A stretch of DNA of 64,000 nt. Origin: Candidatus Hinthialibacter antarcticus. Lineage in GTDB: Bacteria > Hinthialibacterota > Hinthialibacteria > Hinthialibacterales > Hinthialibacteraceae. The stretch is from positions 1 to 64,000 of the forward strand of contig JAVCCE010000003.1 in the NCBI GenBank assembly GCA_030765645.1, in the 5' to 3' direction. The notes beneath the pieces were generated by a model. That model made no database searches, was not told the DNA's origin, and saw only the letters and a program-made list of their open reading frames with translations. The number at the start of each line of letters is the position of its first letter. Positions within the stretch are counted from its first letter, which is position 1. Below are positions 27,887 through 37,463 of the stretch, piece by piece. A program made the translations under genes and the position numbers.

Positions 27887-28987
27887 ATGAATTGTAGACT
27901 ATTGCTTCTATTCTTTTCTGCATATTTTTGTATGCCCATTTTCGCTCAGTCGAGCAATTGGCAAATGCGGCAGCGCATGAATGAGATGCCCCGCCTCCAC
28001 TATATTTGCTATCAAGCAGGATCAGAGATTACGATTGATGGAAAACTCGACGACCCCGCCTGGCAGCGCACGGAATGGACTGAATATCACGTTGATATCG
28101 AAGGCGACCGTAAACCGGAACCGCTCCATCCAACCCGCTCCAAAATGCTATGGGACGAGAACTACCTTTACATCGCCGCCGAACTGACCGAGCCGCATGT
28201 GTGGGGAACTCTGACCGAACGCGATTCGGTAATTTTTAACGATAATGATTTCGAAATCTTTATCGACCCTGATGCGGATTCTCACAATTATTTTGAAATT
28301 GAAATCAATGCGCTCAATACCGTTTGGGATTTGATATTGATTAAGCCTTACAAGGACGGCGGCCCCGCTGAAAACGATTGGGACATCGACGGCTTGCTGC
28401 ACGATGTTTCAGTGGAGGGAACATTGAATGACCCCGGCGATGAAGATACGTCGTGGACGGTGGAGATGGCGTTCCCTTGGAGCGGCTTTACGTACACGGG
28501 CGTACAAACGCCTGCTCCCAAAGCGGGCGACCAATGGCGCATTAACTTCTCGCGGGTCGAGTGGAAACACACCATCGAAGATGGCTTCTATCAAAAAGTG
28601 CCCAAACGGCGCGAAGACAATTGGATATGGTCGCCGCAAGGTATTGTTGATATGCACCGTCCCGAAAAATGGGGCGTTTTACAATTTAGCGATGCAGCGC
28701 CCGGCGCCGGTGCGTTTAAGCCGGATAAATCTATGACGGCGCGTCGCGTGTTGAATGATCTTTATTACCAACAGCGCGATTTTAGAGAGTCGAATCGAAT
28801 GTGGTCAGATACGACTGCGTCGTTTGAATTGAAATGGGGCGATGATGCGAACTTGCTTGGCGCCCCGATGATAATGCTGAATCCAGACGGATATGAAGCC
28901 TGGGTGTATATGAAGCGCAGCGACGGCGTGTATGGCAAAGCGATGATTCGCCAGGATGCGAAAATCTCTGTGAAATGGAATGAATAA
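27887..28987 (+). CDS. Secreted CBM9-like carbohydrate-binding protein
   Basis: 366 residues with a signal peptide to about residue 20. Residues about 40-270 match the CBM9-like/DOMON-type fold: ITIDGKLDDPAWQRTEWTEY, MLWDENYLYIAAEL, NDNDFEIFIDPDADSHNYFE and WTVEMAFPW are its hallmarks. The C-terminal 90 residues look like a helical extension with many charged residues. Proteins of this type bind sugars at the cell surface or accompany hydrolases. Start supported by GGAG. It overlaps or abuts the next gene (GHL10-like hydrolase) by one base or less, so the pair is almost surely co-transcribed and may act on the same glycan. Confidence 0.85.
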   Translation: MNCRLLLLFFSAYFCMPIFAQSSNWQMRQRMNEMPRLHYICYQAGSEITIDGKLDDPAWQRTEWTEYHVDIEGDRKPEPLHPTRSKMLWDENYLYIAAELTEPHVWGTLTERDSVIFNDNDFEIFIDPDADSHNYFEIEINALNTVWDLILIKPYKDGGPAENDWDIDGLLHDVSVEGTLNDPGDEDTSWTVEMAFPWSGFTYTGVQTPAPKAGDQWRINFSRVEWKHTIEDGFYQKVPKRREDNWIWSPQGIVDMHRPEKWGVLQFSDAAPGAGAFKPDKSMTARRVLNDLYYQQRDFRESNRMWSDTTASFELKWGDDANLLGAPMIMLNPDGYEAWVYMKRSDGVYGKAMIRQDAKISVKWNE

Positions 28988-28988
28988 T

Positions 28989-30488
28989 ATGAAAACGATT
29001 TTTACTTCAATCGTGCTTGCGGTATCCGTTCTATGCAGCGTATCCGGTGAATGCCAGTCGCTTGAAGGCCGCGCGGTGTGGGGGCATCCCGGCGTCGCTG
29101 GCAACAGCCGCGAGTCTATCGCTGAATTTGCAGAGAAACTCAAAGGCGCTCACATCAACACGCTGGTGATGATGGTGAAAGGCATCGGCGGCGAGATTTA
29201 TTATCCGAGCGAAAAATTTCCTGATAGCGTTCGTAAGGGATATAAAGACTTCGATTTTCCCGCGATCTTGATTGATGAATGTCACAAGCGCGACATCGAG
29301 GTGCACGCTTGGTTCTGTGATTTCCCTGAGGGCGCCAACTCGGCGGCGGACAAAGCGCATCCCGAATGGTCGATGCGTAACGCCAACGACAAAACCACCG
29401 ACAGCGAAATTCTTCGCGGACGAAATTACGGTATGCGCTGGATGTGCCCGGCGCGTCGCCCGGGGTATACCGACCAGTGGTTGGTCCCGTTGATTGATGA
29501 GTTTGCGCAAAAATATGACATCGACGCCATCCATCATGATTATGTTCGCTATCCGGGCGACCTCGCGCCTGACACCTATTGTTTCTGCGATTATTGCTTG
29601 GAAGAAATACCAAAATGGGCGGGCTATTACAAACAAGCCTACCCGGACGAAGCCTTTCACCCCAACTATGACCGCCCCTATCTGGAAGCGCATTGGGAGC
29701 CAGGCCCGAGGGTGTTGCCCGAAAACTGGGCGAACATGCCGCGCAGCGCCAAGAGCGGCTTTTTGTTAGAAGGCGGCTTCTTCAACGGCGGGCGCTACGA
29801 CCTCGATTATTTCTTTTATAATTACCGCATCCATTGGATCGCGCAGTTCACCCGCGATGTATTTGAAAAAGTCCGTGTCGGCAAACCCGAGATGGAATTT
29901 TCCGCTGCGGTGTTTAAGAACCCCGTCCACAGCGGGCGCTTCATCGGGCAAGACTGGCGCGAGTTTAGCGACTGGGTGCAATACATGATGCCGATGGACT
30001 ACCGTTCGCATTATCCCGGCACGTTCGAGCAGCACCTCGACCTGTTGGAAGAGAGCATCATGCAACAGAAGCAGTGGGCGTGCGACGCCAAGCACCTGTG
30101 GCCGGGCATCGCCAGTTATCAATTGTATTCAGAAGAAAGCGCGTTTCATCGCGCCGCCCGACGTATCGTTGAAAATGACGAGATCCGCGACGATTTTGCT
30201 TCTGTGTTTACTGCGGTGGAAGCAAGTTTGAAAAAAACCGATGGGGCCGTTGCGGATGCGCTGAAGGCGTATTTCAATTCGCCCAACGACGCCAACCGCG
30301 CTAAAGCAGTCATCTCACTGAAATCAGTTGTCGAAAAATACCCGAAATATTACCGGCCGCCCTATAAGTTCGTCCAAACCTTGCAGCGGGTGAAAGATAC
30401 TGGAGTTAAAGGCATGGTTGTTTTTGCCATTGGCGACGTTATCAATAATGGCTTGTTAGATGAACTCGGGGAATTTTTTGCCCAATAA
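28989..30488 (+). CDS. Secreted family-10-like glycosyl hydrolase (GHL10/DUF187-like)
   Basis: About 499 residues: signal peptide to about residue 20, then a TIM barrel starting RAVWGHPG and containing INTLVMMVKGIGGEIYYPSE, IEVHAWFCDFPEG, MCPARRPGYTDQWL, IDAIHHDYVRYPGD and a late IMQQKQWACDAKHLWPGIAS strand. These are landmarks of the GHL10/DUF187 group related to clan GH-A. The Asp/Tyr of HHDYVRYP lie where catalytic residues are expected. Start taken at 28989, immediately after the stop of the CBM9-like gene; ATG at 28980 would overlap it. Followed by a terminator. Substrate unknown. Confidence 0.83.
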   Translation: MKTIFTSIVLAVSVLCSVSGECQSLEGRAVWGHPGVAGNSRESIAEFAEKLKGAHINTLVMMVKGIGGEIYYPSEKFPDSVRKGYKDFDFPAILIDECHKRDIEVHAWFCDFPEGANSAADKAHPEWSMRNANDKTTDSEILRGRNYGMRWMCPARRPGYTDQWLVPLIDEFAQKYDIDAIHHDYVRYPGDLAPDTYCFCDYCLEEIPKWAGYYKQAYPDEAFHPNYDRPYLEAHWEPGPRVLPENWANMPRSAKSGFLLEGGFFNGGRYDLDYFFYNYRIHWIAQFTRDVFEKVRVGKPEMEFSAAVFKNPVHSGRFIGQDWREFSDWVQYMMPMDYRSHYPGTFEQHLDLLEESIMQQKQWACDAKHLWPGIASYQLYSEESAFHRAARRIVENDEIRDDFASVFTAVEASLKKTDGAVADALKAYFNSPNDANRAKAVISLKSVVEKYPKYYRPPYKFVQTLQRVKDTGVKGMVVFAIGDVINNGLLDELGEFFAQ

Positions 30489-30520
30489 ATGTCGTCGTGA
30501 AGGTTTAACTAGATGAATGC

Positions 30521-30556
30521 TAAGGGCTTTCGTTCGCGGAAGCCCTTAAATTTTAG
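30521..30556 (+). terminator. Rho-independent terminator
   Basis: TAAGGGCTT and AAGCCCTTA form a 9-bp stem, followed by AATTTT, 33 bases past the GHL10-like gene. Confidence 0.82.
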
Positions 30557-30637
30557 TGAGTTAGAGCGTTTTGTTCGTAGGGATAGCGTAGGCAAACGAC
30601 CGCTTTACTGATGCTGCACCTGTATAAAATACACTTG

Positions 30638-30672
30638 CGCTTGTCGTTAATTTCTAATGAAAACGACAAGCG
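30638..30672. other. Intergenic perfect hairpin
   Basis: CGCTTGTCGTT and AACGACAAGCG form a perfect 11-bp stem with a 13-base loop, between convergent genes. No T run on either strand, so it may be an mRNA-end structure for the lipoate ligase gene rather than a classic terminator. Confidence 0.5.
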
Positions 30673-30718
30673 AACCGCTGCTAATGGCTTCTACTGCTTT
30701 AACTTCGGCGTAAAACAA

Positions 30719-31438
30719 CTAAAATTGATATGTCCATTCATCCTGTGAAAACTGCTTCGACGTCAGCTCATCAATCTGGTCAGAGGGAACCGACTCAAGT
30801 GGTCCGTTTGCCTCCCAGATTTGCATGAGCCGTTTCTTTAATAGAGAGGCTTCGATGTTGAGATTGGTCAAAAATTCGGCGTGTCGGCGTTGGGCGCGGT
30901 AGTCGGGTTGTTTTGACGGCATCGGCAATAAGCGCGTCACGGATTCGATGTCAAATTGCAGCAAGAATGTTCCATGAAAGAGAACATAGCGCTTTTTGCG
31001 GCGTTGCGCGTTGCCGGAGCACTTTCGACCGTCAACGGACAAATCAGAAATGCCCTGAATTTGAACATCGCCAGCGACCAATTCTTGTAAAACGGATTTG
31101 TGTCGCTCTAGTACATATAGATAAGTACGGTCAATTTTGGCCAGCGGCCCGTCCGGCTCAATCGGCAAGATCAGCGTATAGTTCAGGCAGCCCGGTCCAT
31201 TGATGACAGAGCCTCCGCCGCTTGTCCGACGTACAATGGGGACATGGTTTTCCCGGCACGCGTCGATGTTGACTTCCAGTTGGACCTTGTTCGATCGGCC
31301 CAGGACAACAAACGGCGATTCTGTTTGCCAGAACCGTAAAATCGGCCCGCTATCGTCGCCTTCGCGCATGAGCAACAGCGCTTCGTCGCAGGCGATGGTA
31401 TGATAGGGTGATGAGAACGAAAGATCGAGAACCTTCAT
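30719..31438 (-). CDS. lplA: Lipoate-protein ligase A family protein
   Basis: 239 residues, cytoplasmic, of the BPL/LplA/LipB fold. RRTSGGGSVINGPGCLNYTL is the lipoate/AMP-binding loop and DGRKCSGNAQRRKK carries the conserved Lys. The start at 31438 (MKVLDLSF) has AGGTG upstream; a longer frame to 31531 is unlikely. It is divergent from the pyruvate dehydrogenase genes, whose E2 has two lipoyl domains needing this modification, so a role in attaching or transferring lipoate (or octanoate) to E2 is a strong inference. It could also be an octanoyltransferase of the LipM type; sequence alone does not separate these. Confidence 0.85.
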   Translation of the reverse strand: MKVLDLSFSSPYHTIACDEALLLMREGDDSGPILRFWQTESPFVVLGRSNKVQLEVNIDACRENHVPIVRRTSGGGSVINGPGCLNYTLILPIEPDGPLAKIDRTYLYVLERHKSVLQELVAGDVQIQGISDLSVDGRKCSGNAQRRKKRYVLFHGTFLLQFDIESVTRLLPMPSKQPDYRAQRRHAEFLTNLNIEASLLKKRLMQIWEANGPLESVPSDQIDELTSKQFSQDEWTYQF

Positions 31439-31580
31439 TTGTAAGTTTGCACCTGAGTTTGAGAGTCGTTGTTTAGAATCAAGCCCGGATTCAACTCGCT
31501 GTCTAAACCGAACCGGATTTTGAAAACGCAAAATAGCCGTTTACCTGAAACAAAACGTAAAACCAATAGGGAGATACGCC
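31439..31580. promoter_or_regulatory. Divergent control region lplA / aceE
   Basis: About 140 bases between the two divergent starts must hold both promoters. No hexamer pair matching sigma-70 consensus stands out, so no exact site is given. Confidence 0.4.
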
Positions 31581-34301
31581 GTGTCTACGGAACCAAAAAA
31601 CACTCCAGCGTATTCACACGATGACTTGCTGGAGGACAATACTCAAAAAGCGTCTGAGTCAAACCACTGGTTCGACTCGATGGATTATATTTATAGTCAC
31701 GCCTTGAAGTCAGAAGAACCGCCGCGGCCTTCTTTTTTGATGAATAATTTGATTCGCCGCTTGCGCAAGAACGGCGTCGAAGTGCCCATCACCGTCAGTT
31801 CGCCCTATTTCAACACCATCCCCGCGAGCGAACAGCCCGAATACCCTGGCGACCGCGACATCGAACGCCGCATCAAAAGTTTGGTGCGTTGGAACGCGAT
31901 GGCGATGGTGGTGCAGGCCAACCGCGTGAATGCGGGGCTGGGCGGGCACATCTCGACCTTTGCGTCACTCGCGACGTTGTATGAAGTCGGCTTCAACCAC
32001 ATCTTTCACGCGGGCAACGACAAGCGCATGGCGGACCTGGTTTACTTTCAAGGCCATGCTTCGCCGGGCAATTACTCCCGCGCCTACATGGAATACCGCA
32101 TCGACGCCAAAAAGTTGCACAACTTCCGCCAGGAACTCGCGGAAGACGGCGGGCTGTCGTCTTACCCACACCCCTACCTGATGCCGGACTTCTGGCAGTT
32201 CCCGACGGTCTCAATGGGGCTGGGGCCAATTACGTCAATTTATCATGCGCGCTTTGTGCGCTATATGAAAAGCCGCAACCTCTTGCCCGAAGGCAAAGAA
32301 GAACCCCATCTGTTTGCGTTCGTCGGTGACGGCGAGTCGGACGAACCCGAAACCCTGGGCGCGTTAACTCTGGCGGGCCGCGAGTCGCTCGACAATTTGA
32401 CTTGGATCGTCAACTGCAACCTGCAACGTCTTGACGGCCCGGTGCGCGGCAATGGAAAGATCATTCAAGAACTCGAATCGTTGTTTCGCGGCGCCGGTTG
32501 GAACGTCATCAAAGTAATATGGGGTACCGACTGGGACGAGTTGCTCGAAACCGACCATGACGGACTTCTCGCCAAGCGCATGGGTGAAGTGGTTGACGGT
32601 GAGTTCCAAAAATATTCGGTAGAACCCGGCAGTTATGCGCGCAAGCATTTCTTCGGCAAATATCCTGAACTGATGGAGCGCGTCAACCATTGGAGCGACG
32701 ACCGCATTCAAAAATTGCTGCGCGGAGGTCATGATCCCAAAAAAGTCTACACCGCTTATAAATCAGCGTTAGATCACAAAGGCCAGCCCACGGTTATCCT
32801 TGCGAAAACCATCAAGGGATACGGCTTAGGCGAGGCGGGCGAAGGCCGCAATATCACCCACCAACAAAAGAAGATGAACGAACGCGAATTGCGTGAATTC
32901 CGCGACCGTTTTCAAATTCCCATTGATGATGAAGAAGTCGTCAACGCGCCGTTTTACCGTCCGCCGAAAGACAGCCCTGAATCGCAATATCTGTTGAAAC
33001 ATCGTGAAGCGTTAGGTGGATTTTTGCCCAAGCGCGAAGATAACGCCGAACCGCTCAACACGCCGGGCATGGACTTCTTCAGCGATTTTCTCGGCGGCAG
33101 CGGAACCCAGGAAGCCTCAACCACCATGGTGTTTGTCCGCATCCTGACCAAGTTATTGGGCGACAAAGATATTGGCGAAAATGTTGTGCCGATCATCCCT
33201 GACGAAGCGCGTACGTTTGGTATGGACGCGCTGTTCCGTCAGATTGGCATTTATTCGTCGAAAGGCCAGTTGTATGAGCCGGTCGATAAAGAGAGCCTCT
33301 TGTTTTATCGCGAACAAAAAGACGGTCAGATTTTAGAAGAAGGCATCACCGAAGCCGGTTCGATGGCGTCGTTCGTCGCCGCTGGTTCGGCGTATACCAA
33401 CCTGGGCCGTCACATGATTCCGTTTTATACCTACTACTCGATGTTTGGCTTCCAGCGCGTCGGCGACTTGATGTGGCTGGCGGGCGACACCCGTTGCCGG
33501 GGCTTTTTGATGGGCGCGACCTCAGGCCGCACCACGCTCAACGGCGAGGGCTTGCAGCACCAGGACGGTCACAGCCTCTTGATGGCTTCGACCATTCCAA
33601 CAATGAAAGCCTACGACCCTGCGTTTGCCTGTGAACTAGCGGTCATCATTCAAGACGGCCTCAAAAGCATGTATCACGACGGCAAAGAGATGTTCTACTA
33701 CATCACTTTGTATAATGAGAACCACCTGCATTTGCCGATGCCGGAAGGCGCCGAAGAAGGCATTCTCAAAGGATTGTATAAATTCAAAGCGGGCGAGTCG
33801 GGAACCCACCAGGCGCATATCCTGGGCAGCGGCCCGATGGTGCATACCGCCTTGAAAGCGCAAGCGATTCTGGCGGAGAAATACGACGTCAAAGCCGACG
33901 TGTGGAGCGCGACCAGTTACAAACACCTTCGGACTGATGCGTTGAACACGACGCGATGGAACATGTTGAACCCCGACAAGAAAGCCAAAAAATCGTATCT
34001 CGAAACCGTGCTCGAAAACGAGTCGGGCGCGTTTGTTGCGGTTTCAGATAATATGAAGATCGTTGCCGATCAGATTGCGCCGTGGGTGCCGGGTGGTTTA
34101 ATGACTCTGGGAACCGACGGCTTTGGTCGCAGCGAAACGCGTACGAACTTGCGCCGCTTCTTTGAAATCGACGTCGAGTGCACCGTGGTCGCCACGCTGT
34201 ATAAACTGGCGGAAATGGGTACCATCGACCGAAAAGTGGTTGCCAAAGCCATCAAAGACTTGGGCGTTGATCCAGACAAAGTGTATCCCGAAATTTTGTA
34301 A
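31581..34301 (+). CDS. aceE: Pyruvate dehydrogenase E1, homodimeric type
   Basis: 906 residues, full length for AceE. The thiamine-diphosphate motif GDGESDEPETLGALTLAGRE ... NCNLQRLDGPVRGNGKI is as in the E. coli enzyme. Also present: HISTFASLATLYEVGFNHIF and TIKGYGLGEAGEGRNITHQQ. It decarboxylates pyruvate and passes the acetyl group to lipoyl-E2. Start is a GTG at 31581 preceded by GGGAGA. E2 follows after 34 bases and E3 after a further 12, forming a standard pdh operon. No PdhR-like regulator is nearby. Confidence 0.97.
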   Translation: MSTEPKNTPAYSHDDLLEDNTQKASESNHWFDSMDYIYSHALKSEEPPRPSFLMNNLIRRLRKNGVEVPITVSSPYFNTIPASEQPEYPGDRDIERRIKSLVRWNAMAMVVQANRVNAGLGGHISTFASLATLYEVGFNHIFHAGNDKRMADLVYFQGHASPGNYSRAYMEYRIDAKKLHNFRQELAEDGGLSSYPHPYLMPDFWQFPTVSMGLGPITSIYHARFVRYMKSRNLLPEGKEEPHLFAFVGDGESDEPETLGALTLAGRESLDNLTWIVNCNLQRLDGPVRGNGKIIQELESLFRGAGWNVIKVIWGTDWDELLETDHDGLLAKRMGEVVDGEFQKYSVEPGSYARKHFFGKYPELMERVNHWSDDRIQKLLRGGHDPKKVYTAYKSALDHKGQPTVILAKTIKGYGLGEAGEGRNITHQQKKMNERELREFRDRFQIPIDDEEVVNAPFYRPPKDSPESQYLLKHREALGGFLPKREDNAEPLNTPGMDFFSDFLGGSGTQEASTTMVFVRILTKLLGDKDIGENVVPIIPDEARTFGMDALFRQIGIYSSKGQLYEPVDKESLLFYREQKDGQILEEGITEAGSMASFVAAGSAYTNLGRHMIPFYTYYSMFGFQRVGDLMWLAGDTRCRGFLMGATSGRTTLNGEGLQHQDGHSLLMASTIPTMKAYDPAFACELAVIIQDGLKSMYHDGKEMFYYITLYNENHLHLPMPEGAEEGILKGLYKFKAGESGTHQAHILGSGPMVHTALKAQAILAEKYDVKADVWSATSYKHLRTDALNTTRWNMLNPDKKAKKSYLETVLENESGAFVAVSDNMKIVADQIAPWVPGGLMTLGTDGFGRSETRTNLRRFFEIDVECTVVATLYKLAEMGTIDRKVVAKAIKDLGVDPDKVYPEIL

Positions 34302-34335
34302 TGACGGAAATTTGAAATAGAGGCGAATGTAAAAT

Positions 34336-35976
34336 ATGGATATCCTGCTACCCCCTCTCGCGGAAGGCGCAGACTCAGGCACAGTGGTTTCGATCTTAGT
34401 CAAAGTCGGCGACGTGATTAAAGCCGACCAATCTGTGATTGAGATCGAAAACGAAAAAGCAATTGCGCCGATTCCATCCACGTCGGCTGGTACGGTCACA
34501 GAAATTTATGTGGCGGAAGGCGATACGGTTTCAGTCGGCCAAAAATTAGTTGCGGTCGGTGAAGGCGGCGCGGCAGCCAAAGATAAATCCGCTGCCAAAT
34601 CTGAGGCGCCCAAGAAAAAAACATCTCAATCGAAATCGGCCCCCGCCGCGAAGAAAAGCGTACGGACGGATGTCGTCTTGCCTGCGTTGGCCGAAGGCGC
34701 TGATTCGGGCACGGTCGTCTCTATCATGGTCAAAGCGGGCGATGCGATTGAAAAAGATCAACCGCTCATTGAGATCGAAAACGAAAAAGCGATTGCGCCC
34801 ATCCCATCAACGGTTGCGGGCGTTGTGGCTGAGGTTTACGTCAATGAAGGCGACGTGATTAATGAAGGCCAGAAGTTGGTCGCAATTTCGTCAGGCGACG
34901 GCTCTGCGCCCGCAGTGACGCAAGAGCGCGAAGCGGCCCCGTCGCCCATTCATACGCCCTATGACGGACAAAAAGTTGAAGACCCCTATCTCAGTTATCG
35001 CTATCAGTCGCGCAGCGGATATCCACCGCCGGCCTCGCCCAGTATTCGCAAAATGTCCGCGCAGATTGGTCTGGACCTTTCCCGCGTGCCCGGTTCGGGG
35101 CATGGCGGACGCATCCTGATTGAAGATATTCAAACGTACATTCAGTATTTGCAGAACCTGGCAGATTCGCCGCGCCAGGCTGCTCCGGCGGCTTCGAGTG
35201 CGCCAAGCGCCGCGCCGTCAAAACCCAAGGCGGAATCCATCGACTTCTCGCAATGGGGCAAAGTGAAATCTGAGCCGATCTCATCGTTGCGAAAAACCAT
35301 CGGGCGCCGTCTGCAAGACGCGTGGAACACCATCCCGCATGTCTATCAGTTTGATGAAGCCGATATCAGCGACGTCATGGAATTGCGCAAGAAGTATAAA
35401 GCGGCCTACGCAAAGAAAGACGCGAGTTTAACGCTCACCAGCGTCACCATTAAAGCCGTCGTCAAAGCGTTAAAAGATTATCCCATCTTCAACGCCAGCC
35501 TCGATGAAGTAAAACATGAGATCGTCTATAAAGAGTATTTCCACATTGGCGTCGCTGTGGATACTGAAGCGGGCTTGGTGGTGCCAGTGATTCGCGACGC
35601 TGACAAGAAAAGTATTCTGGATATATCCCTCGAATTACAAGAACTCGCCGCCAAAGCGCGCGATCGCAAATTGTCCTCAGAAGAGATGAAGGGCAGTTCG
35701 TTCACCATTTCAAACCTGGGCGGTATCGGCGGTACGCACTTTACGCCGATTGTGAACCCGCCGAATACCGCGATATTAGGCGTCGGACGCGGCGCGGTGA
35801 AGCCGGTTTATGACGGCAAGAAATTTATTCCGCGCTCATTCATGTCGTTGTGCGTCTCGTATGACCATCGCGTGATTGACGGCGCCGACGGCGCCCGCTT
35901 CATCACCTCGCTGGTCGAGGCGATTGAGACGTTTCCTGAAAGCGAAATTAAACTCAGTTCTTCACAGAAGAAATAA
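34336..35976 (+). CDS. aceF: Dihydrolipoamide acetyltransferase, E2 of PDH
   Basis: 546 residues. Two near-identical lipoyl domains (about 1-76 and 110-186), each with IEIENEKAIAPIPS, modified lysines at 41 and 151, exactly 110 residues apart; the duplication is recent-looking. Ala/Pro/Lys-rich linkers follow. The peripheral-subunit-binding domain is at about 235-275 (PSIRKMSAQIGLDLSRVPG..). The catalytic domain runs from about 300 to the end, with SYDHRVIDGADGARF containing the catalytic His and Asp. It transfers acetyl groups to CoA and forms the complex core. Lies between E1 and E3 genes. Confidence 0.96.
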   Translation: MDILLPPLAEGADSGTVVSILVKVGDVIKADQSVIEIENEKAIAPIPSTSAGTVTEIYVAEGDTVSVGQKLVAVGEGGAAAKDKSAAKSEAPKKKTSQSKSAPAAKKSVRTDVVLPALAEGADSGTVVSIMVKAGDAIEKDQPLIEIENEKAIAPIPSTVAGVVAEVYVNEGDVINEGQKLVAISSGDGSAPAVTQEREAAPSPIHTPYDGQKVEDPYLSYRYQSRSGYPPPASPSIRKMSAQIGLDLSRVPGSGHGGRILIEDIQTYIQYLQNLADSPRQAAPAASSAPSAAPSKPKAESIDFSQWGKVKSEPISSLRKTIGRRLQDAWNTIPHVYQFDEADISDVMELRKKYKAAYAKKDASLTLTSVTIKAVVKALKDYPIFNASLDEVKHEIVYKEYFHIGVAVDTEAGLVVPVIRDADKKSILDISLELQELAAKARDRKLSSEEMKGSSFTISNLGGIGGTHFTPIVNPPNTAILGVGRGAVKPVYDGKKFIPRSFMSLCVSYDHRVIDGADGARFITSLVEAIETFPESEIKLSSSQKK

Positions 35977-35988
35977 GGAACCAAACTG

Positions 35989-37410
35989 ATGAAACCGATT
36001 CAAACGGAAATCGTTGTGGTTGGAGGCGGCCCTGGAGGCTACGCGGCTGCGTTTTACGCCGCTGACCGCGGCAAAAAAGTCATCATGATTGAAAAATACA
36101 AACGCCTGGGCGGGGTTTGTATGAACCGGGGCTGCATCCCATCCAAGGCCTATCTGCACGCGGCGAAATTGATTGAGGAAGCCAAAGAGTCGTCGTTTCG
36201 CGGCGTAACATTCGCCGAACCGAAGATTGACCTCGACAAGTTGCGTGCTTGGAAGGAATCGATCCTTGATAAACTTGCGAAGGGCGTCGAATCGCTGGCG
36301 GCCCGCCGTAATGTTCAAGTGATGTATGGGCGCGGATTGTTTGAAGATTCAAATACCTTGCGGGTCGAAACCGACGAAGGCCAGAAGTATGTCAAATTTG
36401 AGCAGGCGATTGTCGCCGTTGGTTCGGTGCCGGCGTTGCCCTCGGCGTTTGATTTGGGCAACCCGCGCGTGATGACCTCCGACGAAGCGCTAGAACTTCA
36501 AGACATCCCCAAAGATATGCTGATTGTCGGCGGCGGCTATATCGGCATGGAGATGGGCACCGTCTATAAAACCCTGGGCAGCAACATTGTTGTTGTCGAA
36601 GCGGTCGATACCATTCTGGCGGGCGCTGACCGTGACTTGATCCGCTATGTGAAAGAACGGGCCGACAAAGAATTCAAAGAAGTGCGCCTTAACGCCAAGG
36701 TCACCAATATGGCGACCAGTGGCAAAAAGATTAAAGTCACTATGTCAATCGACGGCGGCAAACCAGTCGAAGAAAAATATGACCGCGTTTTGGTGTCGGT
36801 CGGGCGCGCGCCCAACTCAGAAGACATTGGTCTGGAAAATACCAGCGCTACCACGGACCGCAAAGGCTTCATTGAAGTCAGCAAAACCATGCAAACCAAA
36901 GACCCGTCGATTTACGCGATTGGCGACGTGGTCGGCGGCGCCATGCTCGCGCACAAAGCCTCCCGTGAAGCGCGCATCGCGGTCGATGTTATCCTCGGCG
37001 ACGAGAACGCGTTCGAGAATGTGATTGTCCCCGCTGTTGTTTTTACCGACCCTGAACTCGCCTGGTGCGGATTGACCGAGTCGGAAGCTAAAGAGCGCGG
37101 CATTGAAGTGCAGATCGCCAAGTTCCCCTGGAGCGCATCGGGTCGCGCATTAACCTTCGACCGCCCCGACGGCATGACCAAACTGATCGTCGAGCCGGAA
37201 ACTGACCGCGTGTTAGGCGTCGGCATTGCGGGCGTTGGCGCGGGCGACCTCATTAGCGAAGGCGCGTTCGCCATTGAAATGGGCGCCACCGTGCGCGACT
37301 TGGCCGAAGTGGTACACCCCCACCCAACATTGTCTGAAACCATCATGGAGTGCGCGGAGAACTTCTACGGCTATTCGACCCATACCTACAGCGCAACCAA
37401 GAAAGACTAA
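35989..37410 (+). CDS. lpdA: Dihydrolipoyl dehydrogenase, E3 of PDH
   Basis: 473 residues. FAD-binding VVVGGGPGGYAAAFYAA at the N-terminus, redox-active disulfide GGVCMNRGCIPSK (Cys44 and Cys49), NAD-binding GGGYIGMEMGTVY, second FAD contact IYAIGDVVGGAMLAHKA, and the C-terminal HPHPTLSETIMEC with the catalytic His-Glu pair. It reoxidises dihydrolipoamide on E2 with NAD. AAGGA precedes the start. Last gene of the pdh operon, ended by a strong hairpin. Confidence 0.97.
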   Translation: MKPIQTEIVVVGGGPGGYAAAFYAADRGKKVIMIEKYKRLGGVCMNRGCIPSKAYLHAAKLIEEAKESSFRGVTFAEPKIDLDKLRAWKESILDKLAKGVESLAARRNVQVMYGRGLFEDSNTLRVETDEGQKYVKFEQAIVAVGSVPALPSAFDLGNPRVMTSDEALELQDIPKDMLIVGGGYIGMEMGTVYKTLGSNIVVVEAVDTILAGADRDLIRYVKERADKEFKEVRLNAKVTNMATSGKKIKVTMSIDGGKPVEEKYDRVLVSVGRAPNSEDIGLENTSATTDRKGFIEVSKTMQTKDPSIYAIGDVVGGAMLAHKASREARIAVDVILGDENAFENVIVPAVVFTDPELAWCGLTESEAKERGIEVQIAKFPWSASGRALTFDRPDGMTKLIVEPETDRVLGVGIAGVGAGDLISEGAFAIEMGATVRDLAEVVHPHPTLSETIMECAENFYGYSTHTYSATKKD

Positions 37411-37432
37411 ACTTGATTGATTCATACTTGCG

Positions 37433-37463
37433 AACGGCGCATCAATTCGATGCGCCGTTTTTG
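37433..37463 (+). terminator. Rho-independent terminator of the pdh operon
   Basis: AACGGCGCATC and GATGCGCCGTT pair perfectly around AATTC, followed by T-rich TTTG. The stop of the opposite-strand glycosyltransferase gene (37442) lies inside it, so it may serve both directions. Confidence 0.88.
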
